DNA from: Sarcocystis neurona
Lineage: Eukaryota > Apicomplexa > Conoidasida > Eucoccidiorida > Sarcocystidae
Direction of reading: 5' to 3'
Assembly: GCA_000727475.1 (NCBI GenBank)
Contig: KL647307.1
Coordinates: 577,555-641,554, forward strand
Length of the DNA stretch: 64,000 nucleotides
Below the pieces are notes generated by a model. It worked only from the letters and a program-made list of their open reading frames with translations. It did no database searches and was not told the DNA's origin. The position numbers were made by a program, and so were the translations under genes. This document shows positions 1 through 10,802 of this stretch, piece after piece (the stretch's first letter is position 1; every line of letters begins with the position of its first letter).

Positions 1-172
1 CATCTATTATCCCTGGAGATGTGGCTACATTTACGCATGCGTTCGCAGAGAGGTACACGACTGCTGACCAGTAAATACACGACTGCCTACGTGACCCGAC
101 ACTCCTAGTTTGCATAGTATTCGACGTTGCCATTAAAGATTGACATATACAGAAAGAGAGAAGAAGCATTTG
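1..172. other. Window edge, no gene seen
   Basis: Mixed-composition sequence between the window edge and the stop of the minus-strand ORF that ends at 173. I see no coding segment, splice pair or repeat in it. It could be the 3' UTR or downstream flank of the neighbouring gene. Confidence 0.4.
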
Positions 173-3100
173 CTATGCAGGATGTGGGGTGGCATTAAAT
201 TTTGTCTCCTGCGTACTGTGCGCTGCATCGGTCGCCGACGACGGTTCCTCCCCTGCGGCGCCTCGAAGTTGCTGCTGTTGCTGCTGTACGTTATGGACCC
301 GTTGCTGCTGCTGTTGCTGCGCATGCGTGCGCTGCTGTTGGTGATGCGAATGCTGTGTCTGGTGGCCGCCACCAGCAGCATGTCCGGCAGCAGCTTCGGC
401 GGCAGCAGCTGCCAAAGCTGCAGCCCCGTCTTCTCGTTGGCGCTCTTCTAAATGTTTGTTCATAATATTAAATCGATAGCGAGGTCGCTGCTGCAACGGC
501 GGCGGCGGCTGCTGCTGCTGCTCTACTTCGTTTCTCGGCTTTGACTGCTGCGACTGCTGAGCCGGATGCGGGCCTGTCCCTGCGACAGTTGGACCACCTC
601 CTGCCTGCTGCGTCATCGGCTGCAGCGTTTTCTGCTGCTGCTGCTGCGGCGGGTGCTGCACCCGCTGCTGCTGCTGCAGCACGCCACCTCCCATAGGCGT
701 GGTGGCCGCCGGTTGGCCGTCGTTCCCAGCAGCAGCATGTGGAGCAGTTGCTCCAGCTGTCCACGACGGTGCTGCTGCTGGCGCTGCTCCTACGCCTCCT
801 GGGACTGCCCGATTCAGCAGCGGCGGCAGCTGCTGCGTGTCATTTGCCGGTGTTGCCCCAGCGTTGCTTCGCTGCCCTTTTTGCTGCTGCTGCTGCTGCA
901 CGTGGGGACGGTCTACTGCGGGTCCTGCTGCTGCACTTGAATTCGTACTACGCCACATATCGTACGACCCTCTGCGTCCCTTGCCTGCGCCGCTGCTGCT
1001 CGGCGGAGGTGGGGGAGGAGGCTGGCGCTGCTGCTGTTGCTGGTGCTGCTGTTGCTGGTGCTGCTGTTGCTGGTGCTGCTGCTGTTGCTGGTGCTGCTGC
1101 TGCTGCTGGTGCTGCTGCTGCTGCTGGTGCTGCTGCTGCTGCTGCTGGTACTTCTGTTGTTGGTGCACCTGCTGTTGGTGCAGCTGCTGTTGGTGCAGCT
1201 GTTGCTGCTGCAGCAGCTCCGGAGCTACCTCACCAGCGCCTTCATACATTTCCTCCTGCTGCTGCGGCCGCAGACCTGCACCGCATGTATTTCCCGCACC
1301 AAGAAGCGAGACAGCAGCAGCGCCTCTTGCTCCCGCTGCTCCTGCTGCCGGTCCAGCGGCGCCGCCATCAGCGGGTGGGGGAGGCGGCAGACGTGTCTGC
1401 TGCGGCTGTTGCAAAGCTGCCGCGGCGGGCCCTCCTCCTCCTCCTCTCGCAGTGCTGCTGCTGCTTCGCGCACCAGCTGCTGCAGCAGCACTAGCAGTAC
1501 GCCAGTCTTCTTCCATCAGACCTTGACTGCCCCGCCGTCCTCCTCCACGATGTTGTCTTCCCCCACCTGTTGCTGCTCCTCTACCTCGCAGCAACGGCTG
1601 CGGCTGCTGCCCCTGCTGCTGCTGGGATGGTACATGCTGCTGCTGCGCCTGCACGCGCTGTTGCTGCTCTGCAGAGGGCGCGGCCGGCAGCTGCGCGGTG
1701 CCTGCCGCCTCTGTCGCTGCAGCAGCGACGCCGTCGCCGCTGCTTTCCGGCAGCAGCGGAGGACCTGCAGCAGCAGCAACAGGAGGGTGAACCGGAGGAG
1801 CACAAGAAGTGGCGGGAACTAATCCTAGCCGCGCATCAAGTTCTTCCAGCTTCTTCCTCGCGCGGTCCCGCTGCTCCTTCTCGCGTTGTTCCTCTTCTCT
1901 CCTCTTCACCTCTGCGCGCTGCTTCGCCAGTTCGGCTCGCTGCCGGTCCACATCTGCTTCCTGCACCAGTCCCTCGTCAGCTGCTGCTCCTGCCGGACTC
2001 GAGCCGCTGCTGCCGCCAACAGGCGGCGGTGGTGGCGGCCGCTGCAGCATCCCCAGCACGCGCGGAGGCGGCGCATGCTGCTGTTGCAGCAGCCCGTTTG
2101 CCGGAGGAGAAGCACCAGCAGGTGCTGCCCCAGCGGGTCCCGCTCGCCAAGACCATTGCTCCGCCCCGCCCAGGAGTCCTCCTGCTGCTGCGGTTCCTGC
2201 TGTCCCGGACACAGAGGAGGCAGGAGGCGCCGCAGCTGCGCCAGCAGTAGGCATCGCCTTGTTTGCCAGCTGCTGAGCTGCTGCGGCAGCGTCCGCATAG
2301 TAAAAGCCAGCAGTGCTGCTGGAAAGAGGTGGCGCCGACCCCGGAACAGCAGCGACTCCTGCTGGAGACGGTGCGGCCAGGCTGCTGCTGCTGCCGACGC
2401 CTGCTGCAACGCCGCGCACTGGCACCCCTCCTGGCGGAAGCCCAAACAACGGCTGCTGCTGCTGCAGCAGCGGCGGCGCTGGGACAACGCCCGCCCCTCC
2501 CCCGACACCGGCAGCTGCAGCAACAGCGCCAACGGAAACCGCAGAAGACGCAGCCGCAGCAGGAGGAGGATAGGGACACGGCTCAGTGGGAGGCGGCGGC
2601 GGAGGATCTCGCGTGCCGGCGGCCATAAAGGAAAGAAAGCCGGCGACAAGACTGCCCTGCAGACCCGGCATAATGAAGTTCGCCCATGGACTGCTGCCCC
2701 CGCTGCTGCCCTTCCCGCCACCACCTGCTGCTGTGAAGAAACGCGAAGCTGCAGAGGCGTCGTGTTCCGCAGACTGCTGCATGAAACACGTCTCATCGTC
2801 TTCCGGTTCTTCGTCCGCCCATCGCCGCTGCCCTATCCCAGCGACTCCGCCTGCTGCGGCTGCTGCAGTCCCACTACCGCCACTCCCTCCTCGCGCACCT
2901 CCGGCTCCTCCTCCCCCACTTCCTGCAGCAGCAGCCGCCCCAGTCCCGGCCCCGGCCTTTTTCTGCTGGCCTGCGCCTGCTGCACTTCCTCCTCCTCCTG
3001 CGCCACCAGCAGCAGCAGCAGCAGAGAAACTTCCGCCCAGTGCCCCTGCCGCCTCGAGCTCAAACAAATTCTGCAAGCCCAGCCGCCGCGGACCGCTGCT

Positions 3101-3352
3101 GCCGCCCTCTCCGGCTGCAGCCTTCGCCTGCTGCTGCTGCTGCTCCGCCCGACGCAGCAGCTCCTTCGCCCGCCGCTGCCGCTCCTTCTCGCGCTGCGCC
3201 TCCAGCCGCAGCTGCTCTGCACTCCGCAGCAAATCCGGAAATTCTTCGTCGACCCGACCTGCAGAACAATACAGAAACAAATACCCCCACCGCCCACGAC
3301 AGCTCACCATTACTTCGAATCTACGGAGAAACGAAGACGGCGTGGTACACAC
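173..3352 (-). CDS. Gln/Ala/Gly/Pro-rich homopolymer protein, hypothetical
   Basis: Uninterrupted minus-strand frame of 1,059 codons, the longest in the window. The least repetitive parts are near the N-terminus: a charged, probably helical stretch containing EEFPDLLRSAEQLRLEAQRE, then RRWADEEPEDDETCFMQQ and ANFIMPGLQGSLVAGFLSFM. Near the C-terminus there is RYRFNIMNKHLEERQRED. Between them lie runs of Gln, Ala, Gly, Ser and Pro, including a His-punctuated poly-Gln block (about 1030-1215), typical of Eimeria homopolymeric repeat proteins. The first about 30 codons may not be exonic. A pyrimidine-containing AG acceptor precedes the codons for GRVDEEF, and GTGAGC follows an in-frame ATG just upstream, but removing that 49-nt piece shifts frame, so I kept the open frame. 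No family recognised. Other frames are also open because of the triplet repeats; this frame is preferred for its acidic, helical non-repeat segments. Confidence 0.55.
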   Translation of the reverse strand: MCTTPSSFLRRFEVMVSCRGRWGYLFLYCSAGRVDEEFPDLLRSAEQLRLEAQREKERQRRAKELLRRAEQQQQQAKAAAGEGGSSGPRRLGLQNLFELEAAGALGGSFSAAAAAGGAGGGGSAAGAGQQKKAGAGTGAAAAAGSGGGGAGGARGGSGGSGTAAAAAGGVAGIGQRRWADEEPEDDETCFMQQSAEHDASAASRFFTAAGGGGKGSSGGSSPWANFIMPGLQGSLVAGFLSFMAAGTRDPPPPPPTEPCPYPPPAAAASSAVSVGAVAAAAGVGGGAGVVPAPPLLQQQQPLFGLPPGGVPVRGVAAGVGSSSSLAAPSPAGVAAVPGSAPPLSSSTAGFYYADAAAAAQQLANKAMPTAGAAAAPPASSVSGTAGTAAAGGLLGGAEQWSWRAGPAGAAPAGASPPANGLLQQQHAPPPRVLGMLQRPPPPPPVGGSSGSSPAGAAADEGLVQEADVDRQRAELAKQRAEVKRREEEQREKEQRDRARKKLEELDARLGLVPATSCAPPVHPPVAAAAGPPLLPESSGDGVAAAATEAAGTAQLPAAPSAEQQQRVQAQQQHVPSQQQQGQQPQPLLRGRGAATGGGRQHRGGGRRGSQGLMEEDWRTASAAAAAGARSSSSTARGGGGGPAAAALQQPQQTRLPPPPPADGGAAGPAAGAAGARGAAAVSLLGAGNTCGAGLRPQQQEEMYEGAGEVAPELLQQQQLHQQQLHQQQVHQQQKYQQQQQQHQQQQQHQQQQQHQQQQQHQQQQHQQQQHQQQQQRQPPPPPPPSSSGAGKGRRGSYDMWRSTNSSAAAGPAVDRPHVQQQQQQKGQRSNAGATPANDTQQLPPLLNRAVPGGVGAAPAAAPSWTAGATAPHAAAGNDGQPAATTPMGGGVLQQQQRVQHPPQQQQQKTLQPMTQQAGGGPTVAGTGPHPAQQSQQSKPRNEVEQQQQPPPPLQQRPRYRFNIMNKHLEERQREDGAAALAAAAAEAAAGHAAGGGHQTQHSHHQQQRTHAQQQQQQRVHNVQQQQQQLRGAAGEEPSSATDAAHSTQETKFNATPHPA
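1030..1215 (+). repeat. CTG/TGC triplet array (poly-Gln/His on minus strand)
   Basis: Near-perfect tandem of (CTG)n interrupted by TTG and GTG, about 185 bp. On the minus strand it encodes Gln runs punctuated by His inside the 1,059-codon ORF. Confidence 0.85.
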
Positions 3353-3383
3353 AGAGAAAACCAGAAATTTGATCTCAATCTGA

Positions 3384-3850
3384 ATGATATCTACCTATCA
3401 TTCTCGCCGTCTGTCTACACCTATCTATCTCTCTCTGTATATATTCTCCAACCTAGAACCACAATTAAGTCCTCACATATATATACACACACATTTTCAT
3501 ATACTCAAATATCCTATATACATAATGTACAGAAGTGCACATGTACACAGGTTGATCATAGATACCTGCCTACGTATCTATCTATCTATCCATGTATATA
3601 TACTACAACGTATACATATATTCGACTAATATACAAACGTCTCCACATACACGTAAACGCGCCTCTACATGCGTTTGTTATTTATACCTACCTACATATA
3701 TATATAACCATATATGTGAGCATTCATACGTGCGTATAGAGATCTTCATATATTCCTTTGTACAACTATACATATCCAAACACATAACCGCACATCACAT
3801 CTGCCCATGTTCGTGACTTATATACTGAGAGCATATACGCATGCCTACGT
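3384..3850. repeat. TA/CA/TATC-rich intergenic microsatellite DNA
   Basis: Low-GC stretch of interspersed TATA, CACA, TATC and ATAC motifs between gene-like regions. Small frames here are Tyr/Ile/Thr/His translations of the repeats (for example IYIHTHFH). I see no gene. Confidence 0.7.
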
Positions 3851-3924
3851 CCACAAAGGTATATAATACAGGTGGTCCACAACATGTCCCTGCACATACT
3901 TCTTCTCTGCGTACGCATATATGG

Positions 3925-4059
3925 CTACGTAGAAAATAGTGTGGGACGCAAAGCTACAGATTTTGTGTTGAACACTCCAGCGTTGCTGTTCTCCTCTACA
4001 TTCGTTTCTGCAGACACGCTGCAGATGTGGGCTGTCGAAGTGCCGCTCCTCTCCAGCGC
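3925..4059 (-). CDS. Candidate terminal exon, unidentified
   Basis: Minus-strand segment that opens after a pyrimidine-containing acceptor (CTCCCTTCGAGCAG) and reads 44 codons to TAG. The reading begins ALERSGTSTAHICSVSAETN and is mixed and non-repetitive, unlike the flanking microsatellites. No upstream exon was assigned. The opposite strand also has an open frame here (3872-4492), so strand is uncertain. Family unknown. Confidence 0.3.
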   Translation of the reverse strand, partial: ALERSGTSTAHICSVSAETNVEENSNAGVFNTKSVALRPTLFST

Positions 4060-4529
4060 CTGCTCGAAGGGAGGAGGAAAATATACGAACGACGACGGCC
4101 ACCGTCCGCCGTCAGTCCTCGAAGCTAAAAATGCACATCTGCAGGCGCCACACGGATATTATGTGTCGCTGCTCGTTTCGTCGTCCCTCCTGCTGCCCCC
4201 ATCTGCTGCTCCTGCTGCTCGGGTTCTCTACACATATGCATGCAGGTGGTGGCACCGCCTTCCTCGGTGCATGTCCGTCTGTCTCTCTACCGCTCTCCAC
4301 CTCTCCATGGACATCGGTGTGAACATCCCCCAGCAGCACACCCGGGCACCAAGAAGCACCGAGGAAACGAAATCAACCCGTACACACATCTATATATACG
4401 TGCATGCATGCACGCACAAGGAAGGCGGAAATATTCATATATGGTGTTCTTCCCATACAACGCGTACACACATATATGGAAGATGTAAATAACATATACA
4501 CATATATAGAGGGAGAGCGACAGCGACTG

Positions 4530-5290
4530 CTAGTCCACGCCGCTCGCCGACGCTACGGTCGTCGCAGCCCGACGAGGGGCCCAAACAGCGTGGCAAAAGA
4601 CAGGGACATGTGTGTTGACAACTTTGTATGTGTCGGCCTGGCAAGGGAAGTGGATCGAGAAAGGGAAGCCAGAGATTCGACTCAAAGATACGTACACACA
4701 TGGACAGACGATGGCTCGTGCGTCTGCTGCGCCTTCTGGGCGCCGGAAGTGTTGCTGCTGCTGCTGCTTTCGTGTCTCACTACTCTCTGGCGGGGCCTCG
4801 CCCAGGTGACGGGTGGGCGCACACTTTCCGCTGCTGCTGCCGCAGCTTGCTGCTGCTGAGGCGGGGCCAGCGCCGCCTTCCCGCTGGTGCTTCTGCCGGG
4901 AAGATAGAGAAGAAGGTTTCTCTTCTCTCGCTAGGGATGCGGGCAGCGTGTGCACATGCGTGAGGAAGGCCACTGAGAGACGGAGACACGGGGAGAGGTG
5001 GGCCCCGAAAGGGAACAGCAGAGAGCAAAAATAAGACACACTACAGCAACACGTCTGCAGAGAAGAGAAACGAAAAGCTCGTCTGTGAATCCACTACATA
5101 TGTCCCCAATCTTCACTGCAGGCGGAAGACGCGCTCTTACCAGCCTCTGCAGGATCCCCCGGTTGTCCGCCAGGACCGCCTCGGGCGTGCTGCTGACGCA
5201 TTCCCTGCGCTCCTGCTGCAGCAGGAAGAAGCGTCGCAGCCGTCCCAGCACCCCCAGCACTGCCTCCCGCTGTCGATCCTGCTGCTCCTC
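4530..5290 (-). CDS. Candidate split gene, Arg/Gln/Ser-rich, unidentified
   Basis: Two phase-compatible minus-strand segments. The upstream one (5141 up to at most 5290, open after an in-frame TAG at 5291-5293) includes LGRLRRFFLLQQERRECV and STPEAVLADNRGILQRL, non-repetitive coding sequence ending at a consensus GTAAGA donor in phase 0. The downstream one (4530-4892) follows a CTTCCCGGCAG acceptor in phase 0, starts KHQREGGAGP, carries a Gln run (RKQQQQQHF) and ends in TAG. The 5' end is unresolved: Ala/Gly-rich frames at 5294-5540 probably hold more of the gene. No domain recognised. Confidence 0.42.
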
Positions 5291-5540
5291 CTACTCCTCC
5301 TGCAGCAGCCGCACCACCGGCGCCGCCAGTCGACCCGGCACCGCCGCTGCTGCCCGCGGTTGCGGCGGCAGACACCCCGCTCTTCCACGCGGAGCCCGAC
5401 GGCTTCACCGAACCTGCTGCAGTATTCAGCGCCCTCCCTCGCACGCTGACGCTAATTCCCACTGCAGCAGCAACAGCACCACGCCCACACACTTTCCTCC
5501 ACCATATGCGTAGACATACAAGAGACGGAGAGACACACAC

Positions 5541-6480
5541 AGAGACACGCGCAGGCGCAACATTCGAGGAGAGGCTGTGGCTCGTCTAAATGAGCAGACG
5601 CGGGATCCGCGCTGCGCTCACGGCTTATGCAGCTGCATGAGAGAAAAATGCAAAATCGTTTGAGCGTAGCAGCAGCAGGAGCAGCAATTTACAACACGGC
5701 AATAGATAGTCCCTATATACACACTCCACACGCTGGCATCTATGGCAGCAGCAGGAATTCTGGCACACATACATGCATGTCCACAAGGGCGTATCACTCT
5801 TCCCTACATACACATATATGTGTGTAGATGTATGGCGCCACGCCGCGCGACGAGCAACACGAAGACTCCTTCTGGAGAGTTGCTGCAGCAGCATGCAGCG
5901 TCGCAGCAGCAGCGCACACAGGCAGGTCGCAGCCGCAAGATTCACAGCAGCCGCAGCAAGACTTCCCTTGCGGCAAGGCGACACTACCGCAGCCGCAGCT
6001 TGTTGTCCTCACGTGTGTGTTCCCCTCATTTGCCCCTGCTGTACAGACCGTCTTTTTCGCCTGCTGCGGCTGCTGCTATCTACCTGACGAAAGCACAGTT
6101 CCCCTTTGTCTGCAGCAGCAAGCGACGCAACTTGAGGCCTGCTGCAGCTGCACCTGCTGTGGCTGCACCTGCTGCAGCTGCACGTGCCGTTCCTTTCCTT
6201 GTCAGGTAGATAGCCACCGTTCTGCACCGCTTTCTTTACTGCTGATACTCCTGCGTGGCTGCTGCACGCGCTGCTGCTGCTGCGACTGTCTCCTCCTGTG
6301 GAGACAACAGCAACGTGTCCTCCTCCCTCGCGCGATGTGCGGCACCTCGACATCTGCGCGACTCTCTACTGATCGCGAGGGAGGTTCTGCTGGTGAGGAA
6401 GCGACTTTCTACCGAGACAGCAGCAGTGCCCGACACCCTGCAAAAGTGGTAGAGAAATCTCTACAGAAATCCATTACATA
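5541..6480. other. Repeat-rich stretch, strand unresolved
   Basis: CAG and TGC blocks with frames open on both strands. The plus strand has an open frame at 5828-6481. The minus strand has coding-like pieces (for example SVESRFLTSRTSLAISRESR near 6330-6420 and KKAVQNGGYLPDKERNGT near 6190-6240) separated by AG/GT signals. I cannot choose a model. Confidence 0.3.
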
Positions 6481-6644
6481 GGTATCTGTGTTTGTGCGTG
6501 CATATATATACACGTACTCTATACTCATCTGCATGTATATGTGTGTATATACACAGTCATATATATATATATATATGGATGGCGCGCTGCTGACGAACAC
6601 CCAGGGACCCCCCCACCTTACCCCTCCAAGGCCGAAAGGTCAGC

Positions 6645-7724
6645 TCATGCACATGCGCAGGTGCGAAGGAATTCTTTCTTGCGAGAATGCCACACACAGA
6701 GACACATGGGCTGCATATAGATGTCCATACGCAGCACGTCGTTTTCGCACGAAGCAAGCCGCTGCGGGATGTTCCCGGTCACTTCCTCGTTCCGCATGCG
6801 AAGCACGCCGGGGACCTGTTGCTGCTCACCTTTCTTGGTCGCGCTAATAACTTTCGAGAGGGAGATCCCCCCGCCATCTGCTGCTGCGGGACAGACTGCA
6901 GCTGTCAGACTGAGCGGCTTGGCAACTTTCGCCGCAGCTTCCTTCCCCCCGCCCTCGGCGCTCCCTCCTGCCTTGCCGTCGTTCGTCGCTGCTGCTGCGT
7001 CGGATTTCTTCCCGGCTCCTGCTGCAGTGGACGACGACGTCGAAGCGGAAGAAGAGGGGGACGAAGACGACGTGGAGGCCGACGTCGACGATGGGGCTGC
7101 GGAGGACGTCCCTTTTGCTTCGGCGGCCTTCGTCGTTGTCTGCTGCTTCTCTCCTTCCCCGTCGTTTCTGCCTCCTGCTGCTGCTGCCGCAGCCGCGTCG
7201 GTCGGCGCAGCCGGGGAAGCCGGCGAAAAACCGTTCAAAATACAAGGAGATGAAGAAGAACCGCTGCTGCCGCTGTTACTCGAATCTTTCCCTTTGCTGC
7301 TGTCACTGCTGCTCACCTGCTGCTGTCGCTGCGCCTCGTCCCCTTCCATCTGTGTGCCAGGACTATTCTTACTGCCCTCTGCGCTACTGCTGCTGCCGCC
7401 CCCGCCGGGTGCTGCTTCGCCCTTCTTCTGCTGCTGCTCTGCCGCACCTGCACCAGCAGCCGCCGCCGCCTCCCCTCCGGCCCCAGCTCCCGCTGCAGCG
7501 CCTGCTGTCCTTTCCTCCTTGCTGTTGCTGCTGCTCTTCAACCCCACCCCGATGTCTCCGGTCCCTCCTGCTGCTGCTGGCTGCTGTTGCCGCAGCACAG
7601 AAACTGGCGGGAAAACTGCTGCACTACCCAACGCTCCTGCAAGTGAATCCGCTGCTGCAGGCCGCTGTGGACGCACCCCCCACCCACGAGCTGCTCCTGC
7701 CGGCTGCAAGCAAATCAACAACAA
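6645..7724 (-). CDS. Ser/Ala/Gly-rich hypothetical protein
   Basis: Minus-strand open frame of 359 codons. The central part is Ser/Ala/Gly/Gln-rich with many Lys and Glu, reading like a disordered charged protein. The less repetitive C-terminal half contains KPLSLTAAVCPAAADGGG, ISLSKVISATKKG and RMRNEEVTGNIPQRLASCEN. A GTGAGC after the codons for SATKK looks like a splice donor, so the last part (about 6645-6840) may be a separate exon or partly intron. The final codons run into CA-repeat-like sequence and may lie outside the real CDS. The initiator is uncertain because upstream repeat sequence is also open. No family recognised. Confidence 0.45.
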   Translation of the reverse strand: MLLICLQPAGAARGWGVRPQRPAAADSLAGALGSAAVFPPVSVLRQQQPAAAGGTGDIGVGLKSSSNSKEERTAGAAAGAGAGGEAAAAAGAGAAEQQQKKGEAAPGGGGSSSSAEGSKNSPGTQMEGDEAQRQQQVSSSDSSKGKDSSNSGSSGSSSSPCILNGFSPASPAAPTDAAAAAAAGGRNDGEGEKQQTTTKAAEAKGTSSAAPSSTSASTSSSSPSSSASTSSSTAAGAGKKSDAAAATNDGKAGGSAEGGGKEAAAKVAKPLSLTAAVCPAAADGGGISLSKVISATKKGEQQQVPGVLRMRNEEVTGNIPQRLASCENDVLRMDIYMQPMCLCVWHSRKKEFLRTCACA

Positions 7725-8230
7725 CGCACCAACTGCACATACGCATGCAGCAGCAGCTCGTCGTCAACAGCTACCCTCCACACCTCAGCCTGAGAGAGGC
7801 GGCAGACGAGTACAGCCGCCCCAGCCGGCAAGCACCGTCGGCCGACAGACAGACGCTATTACGAGCAGCACAAGACGCGCAGCAGCAGCAGACGGACGCA
7901 ACAGCAGGAATCGACTAGCAGCAGCACTTGAGCGCACAGCAGCAGCAGCAGCGGGACATAACACACACGCAGAAGCTGCACCACTGCTGCAACGCCAGAA
8001 GAATGTAACAGCAGCACAAGAGACGGCGCGCGAACCCGCAATCTCCACAGAACCAACAGCAACACAGCCACGAAGCGCACGCGGCGACGCGTCTCGCGGT
8101 GTCTCCACCCCACAGCTGCAGTAGCCGCGCAGCAGCCACTGCGGCAGCGGGCAGCAGCAACAGCAGGACCACCACGCCGTGCCCACGCGGATCCCCACAC
8201 TTTCAACCCTATCTGACTTGGGAGCACCCG
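7725..8230 (+). repeat. CAG/GCA-rich block
   Basis: Clustered CAGCAG and GCAGCA motifs on the plus strand, with scattered ACAC. Frames are open on both strands. I see no convincing exon boundaries; it may be 5' flank, UTR or intron of the minus-strand gene at 6.6-7.7 kb. Confidence 0.45.
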
Positions 8231-9160
8231 CCGTTAGGACTTACCTACACACGCGTACACACATCTGCGTCTTCTACCTGCCTTCCTCGCTCTCCACACG
8301 CATACACATCTATGTATGTATATCCATCTATACAGCAGCACGCACAGAAAATACAACACGTTCTCCCCTCTCCCTTTACCTCAAAGATACACAACGAACC
8401 ACACAAACGCATGCTCGGCTCTCCCTCTCTTTACATATATTGAGGTGGCTCCATACATGTGTAAATAATGGTCACACAGCTGCAGCGCAGGTCCTCCTGT
8501 GTCTCTCTGCAACTGATGGCGCAGCAGCCCACACCGCTACGCTGATACATCCACGCAGGATATGAAATTCTTCGTGTCTTCACAACCCCGGCAATGATCC
8601 TCTTCCTCACACACACCTACTCGTACTTCACTGGCTCTTGGACACATATATATACTTGCGGTTCATGTGCGTATTTACAGGTAACATGGAGACACGTATA
8701 CGCACATACATATATGTAGATGGACACTTTCTGTACACGCAGATATTCGCCAGCTGTGACTGGCTTTACTGTGTGTTTGTGTGTGTATATATATACGTGC
8801 GTATATCTATCTATCCTTCTATCTACATACATACCCATATCCAGCGTCTCTCCTTTTGCGTATGTATATATGTATATACCTACCTACACATATATATATA
8901 TATATATATGTTCACCGTCTCTCTACACGTGTGCATATGTACATATATATGTATGTCTATATCCACCCTCTCTCTGTATAAAGGGGGTGATCCTCTCGTA
9001 TGGGCGTCACAGCCCACATTCTATATATGTGACTCGCTCTAAGTAGTCTGTGTGTGTATGTGTAAATACGTATCTATATTCACATATGTATATATATATC
9101 TACCGCCTCTATATATGGAGAACTTGAGTCTTTCGTGTGCCGGCTTCTTCTGTATATACA
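8231..9160. repeat. TA/CA/TATG microsatellite intergenic region
   Basis: Long run of TATATG, ACACAC and TATC motifs, including an uninterrupted (TA)n at about 8890-8910. No coding segment supported. Confidence 0.7.
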
Positions 9161-9901
9161 TGCAAGAGAGGCTTCGTTGTGACGCTCCTGGACTCGTTCA
9201 CGTCCGTCTCTCTTTTTCTTCTCGATCCCCCCTCGCAGGGCGCAGACGCTGTCTTCTACTCTTCCACATATATGGCAGTCAGCGCCGCCGACGCAGTCTG
9301 CACGGCCGTCCGCTGCTGGGCGGCCGCAGCAACGGTGCCGACATCACTTCCGCGTACTGCTGGCAGCTAGCCGCCGCCGCAGCAGAAATCTCTCCTTCCT
9401 TCGCAGACACAACAGTAAGCTACTAGGCGTCGCAGCAAGCACCCCACCGCGCACTGCGGCACCGCTGTGGAAAAGCGGAGTGCCCGACTGCTGGCGCAGC
9501 AGCCTCAGAAGAGCACGGCAGCAGCAAAAATTCACAGAGATGCACCAACTCCCCCGCTGCCAAGCAGCACCTTCAAGGAGACAGATGCAGCACGAGCAGC
9601 AGCAGACGAAAACGAGATGTGCCACAGCAGCAACGGCAACACAGGGAAGGGACACAGTAAAACCGTCGCGGCCCAGCAGCCGTAGGCGGCAGCAGCAGCA
9701 CACACATATATAGAAACACAAGAGAACCACGTCGTTGCAGCACAGGCGTAAGAGGCACGGCACAAGACGGAGCAGCAGCAACTGCAGCAGACGTCCCTTC
9801 CAGCTGCGCCACAGCCGCAGCGATGAAAGGACAGACGGGCGAAAGACGGGCAGCAGAAGCATCGCCACCGGAAGAGACGTGAGTGCTGCTGCTTCTCCTA
9901 C

Positions 9902-10306
9902 CTTGACATTCTGTTCCTTGAGATCCAGCAAAGAAACAGCAGCAATTTTAAGGGACCGCGGAACAGCAGGTTTAGCAGCAGCTCGCAGAGATGTCGGCGC
10001 CACGGCTGTCGTCGCTGCAGTGTTGCTATTGTTGTCGGTGCCTCCACCACCACCAGCTGCCGGCGGTGCGGCGGGGAACGTGGCTGCGGCGACGCTGGCA
10101 GCAGCAGCAGCAGTGGGAGCGGCAGGACCACCTCCACCTGCTGCTGCTGCGGCCAGCGGCGCCGCTGCAAGCGTCGCTGCCGCCAACGCAGAACCCAAAC
10201 CTGCAGCAGCCTGCTGCTGCGACGACGCCTCCAGTGCTGCTGCAGCTTCTGCAGCTCCTCCTCCGCCGCAGCTGCTGTTGGACGGAGCAGTAGCGCCAGA
10301 ACTCAT
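9902..10306 (-). CDS. First exon of an Ala/Gly-rich protein
   Basis: Starts at an ATG (10306) and reads 135 codons in phase 0 to a GTAGGA donor. The N-terminal 110 residues are Ala/Gly/Pro/Thr-rich (MSSGATAPSNSSCGGGG at the start, then Ala runs). The last part is non-repetitive: RAAAKPAVPRSLKIAAVSLL followed by DLKEQNVK. The short KIAAVSLLDLKEQ stretch is vaguely like the start of a coiled-coil chaperone subunit such as prefoldin alpha-type, but that is a weak impression. Sequence beyond the donor becomes Cys/Leu-rich translated repeat and is unlikely to be coding. Downstream exons were not found with confidence. Confidence 0.5.
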
Positions 10307-10802
10307 TTTGGCAGCTTTTTCTCAGCAAGTCAACTTCTTCCTCCTGTCTCCCGCAACAACGGCAACTGCGCACCACAAAGTGCTTCCCGTGTCCCCTTCC
10401 TCTATCCGCTGGCAATTCCTTCACGCGATTACTTCTACTACAGCAAGGAGTCCTGGCTGTTGCCTCCTTCCCATATATCGACAAGAGGAGACGATCCCTC
10501 CAGACAAACGTACTGCTGCTGCTATTGCTGTTGCTGTCTGCACACGCACCCTCCCACGTGCTGCTGTTGGCCTCTCTACCCACGCCGCGTCTCCGCGGTT
10601 GTTGCTGCTACTGTCACGCGTGCGCGTCCTCTGTCCGCGCGAAGAACTGGCTACGGAGTCTCCAGTGCACGTCGCTGCTGCTGCTTCGAGAGACGTCTCT
10701 TGGCTCGCCAGAAGCAGTCCTAGACGCCTAATGGTGGTGCGTTGTTGCCAGCTGCTGGTACGGAAAATCCCCTGCTCTCCTGCTGATAACAGTGAGCATG
10801 CG

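Noticed and set aside
699..3739. Plus-strand ORFs (for example 1886-3739, 617 codons; 699-1526) as genes
   Set aside because: They read as Cys/Leu/Ser/Arg strings, the complement of CAG-coded Gln/Ala. The 617-codon frame runs on into TA/CA microsatellites, as expected for a fortuitously open frame.
5828..6481. Plus-strand 217-codon ORF as a gene
   Set aside because: Its middle is Cys/Thr/Ser from TGC repeats, and the minus strand shows comparable coding-like pieces with splice signals. Evidence was insufficient for either.
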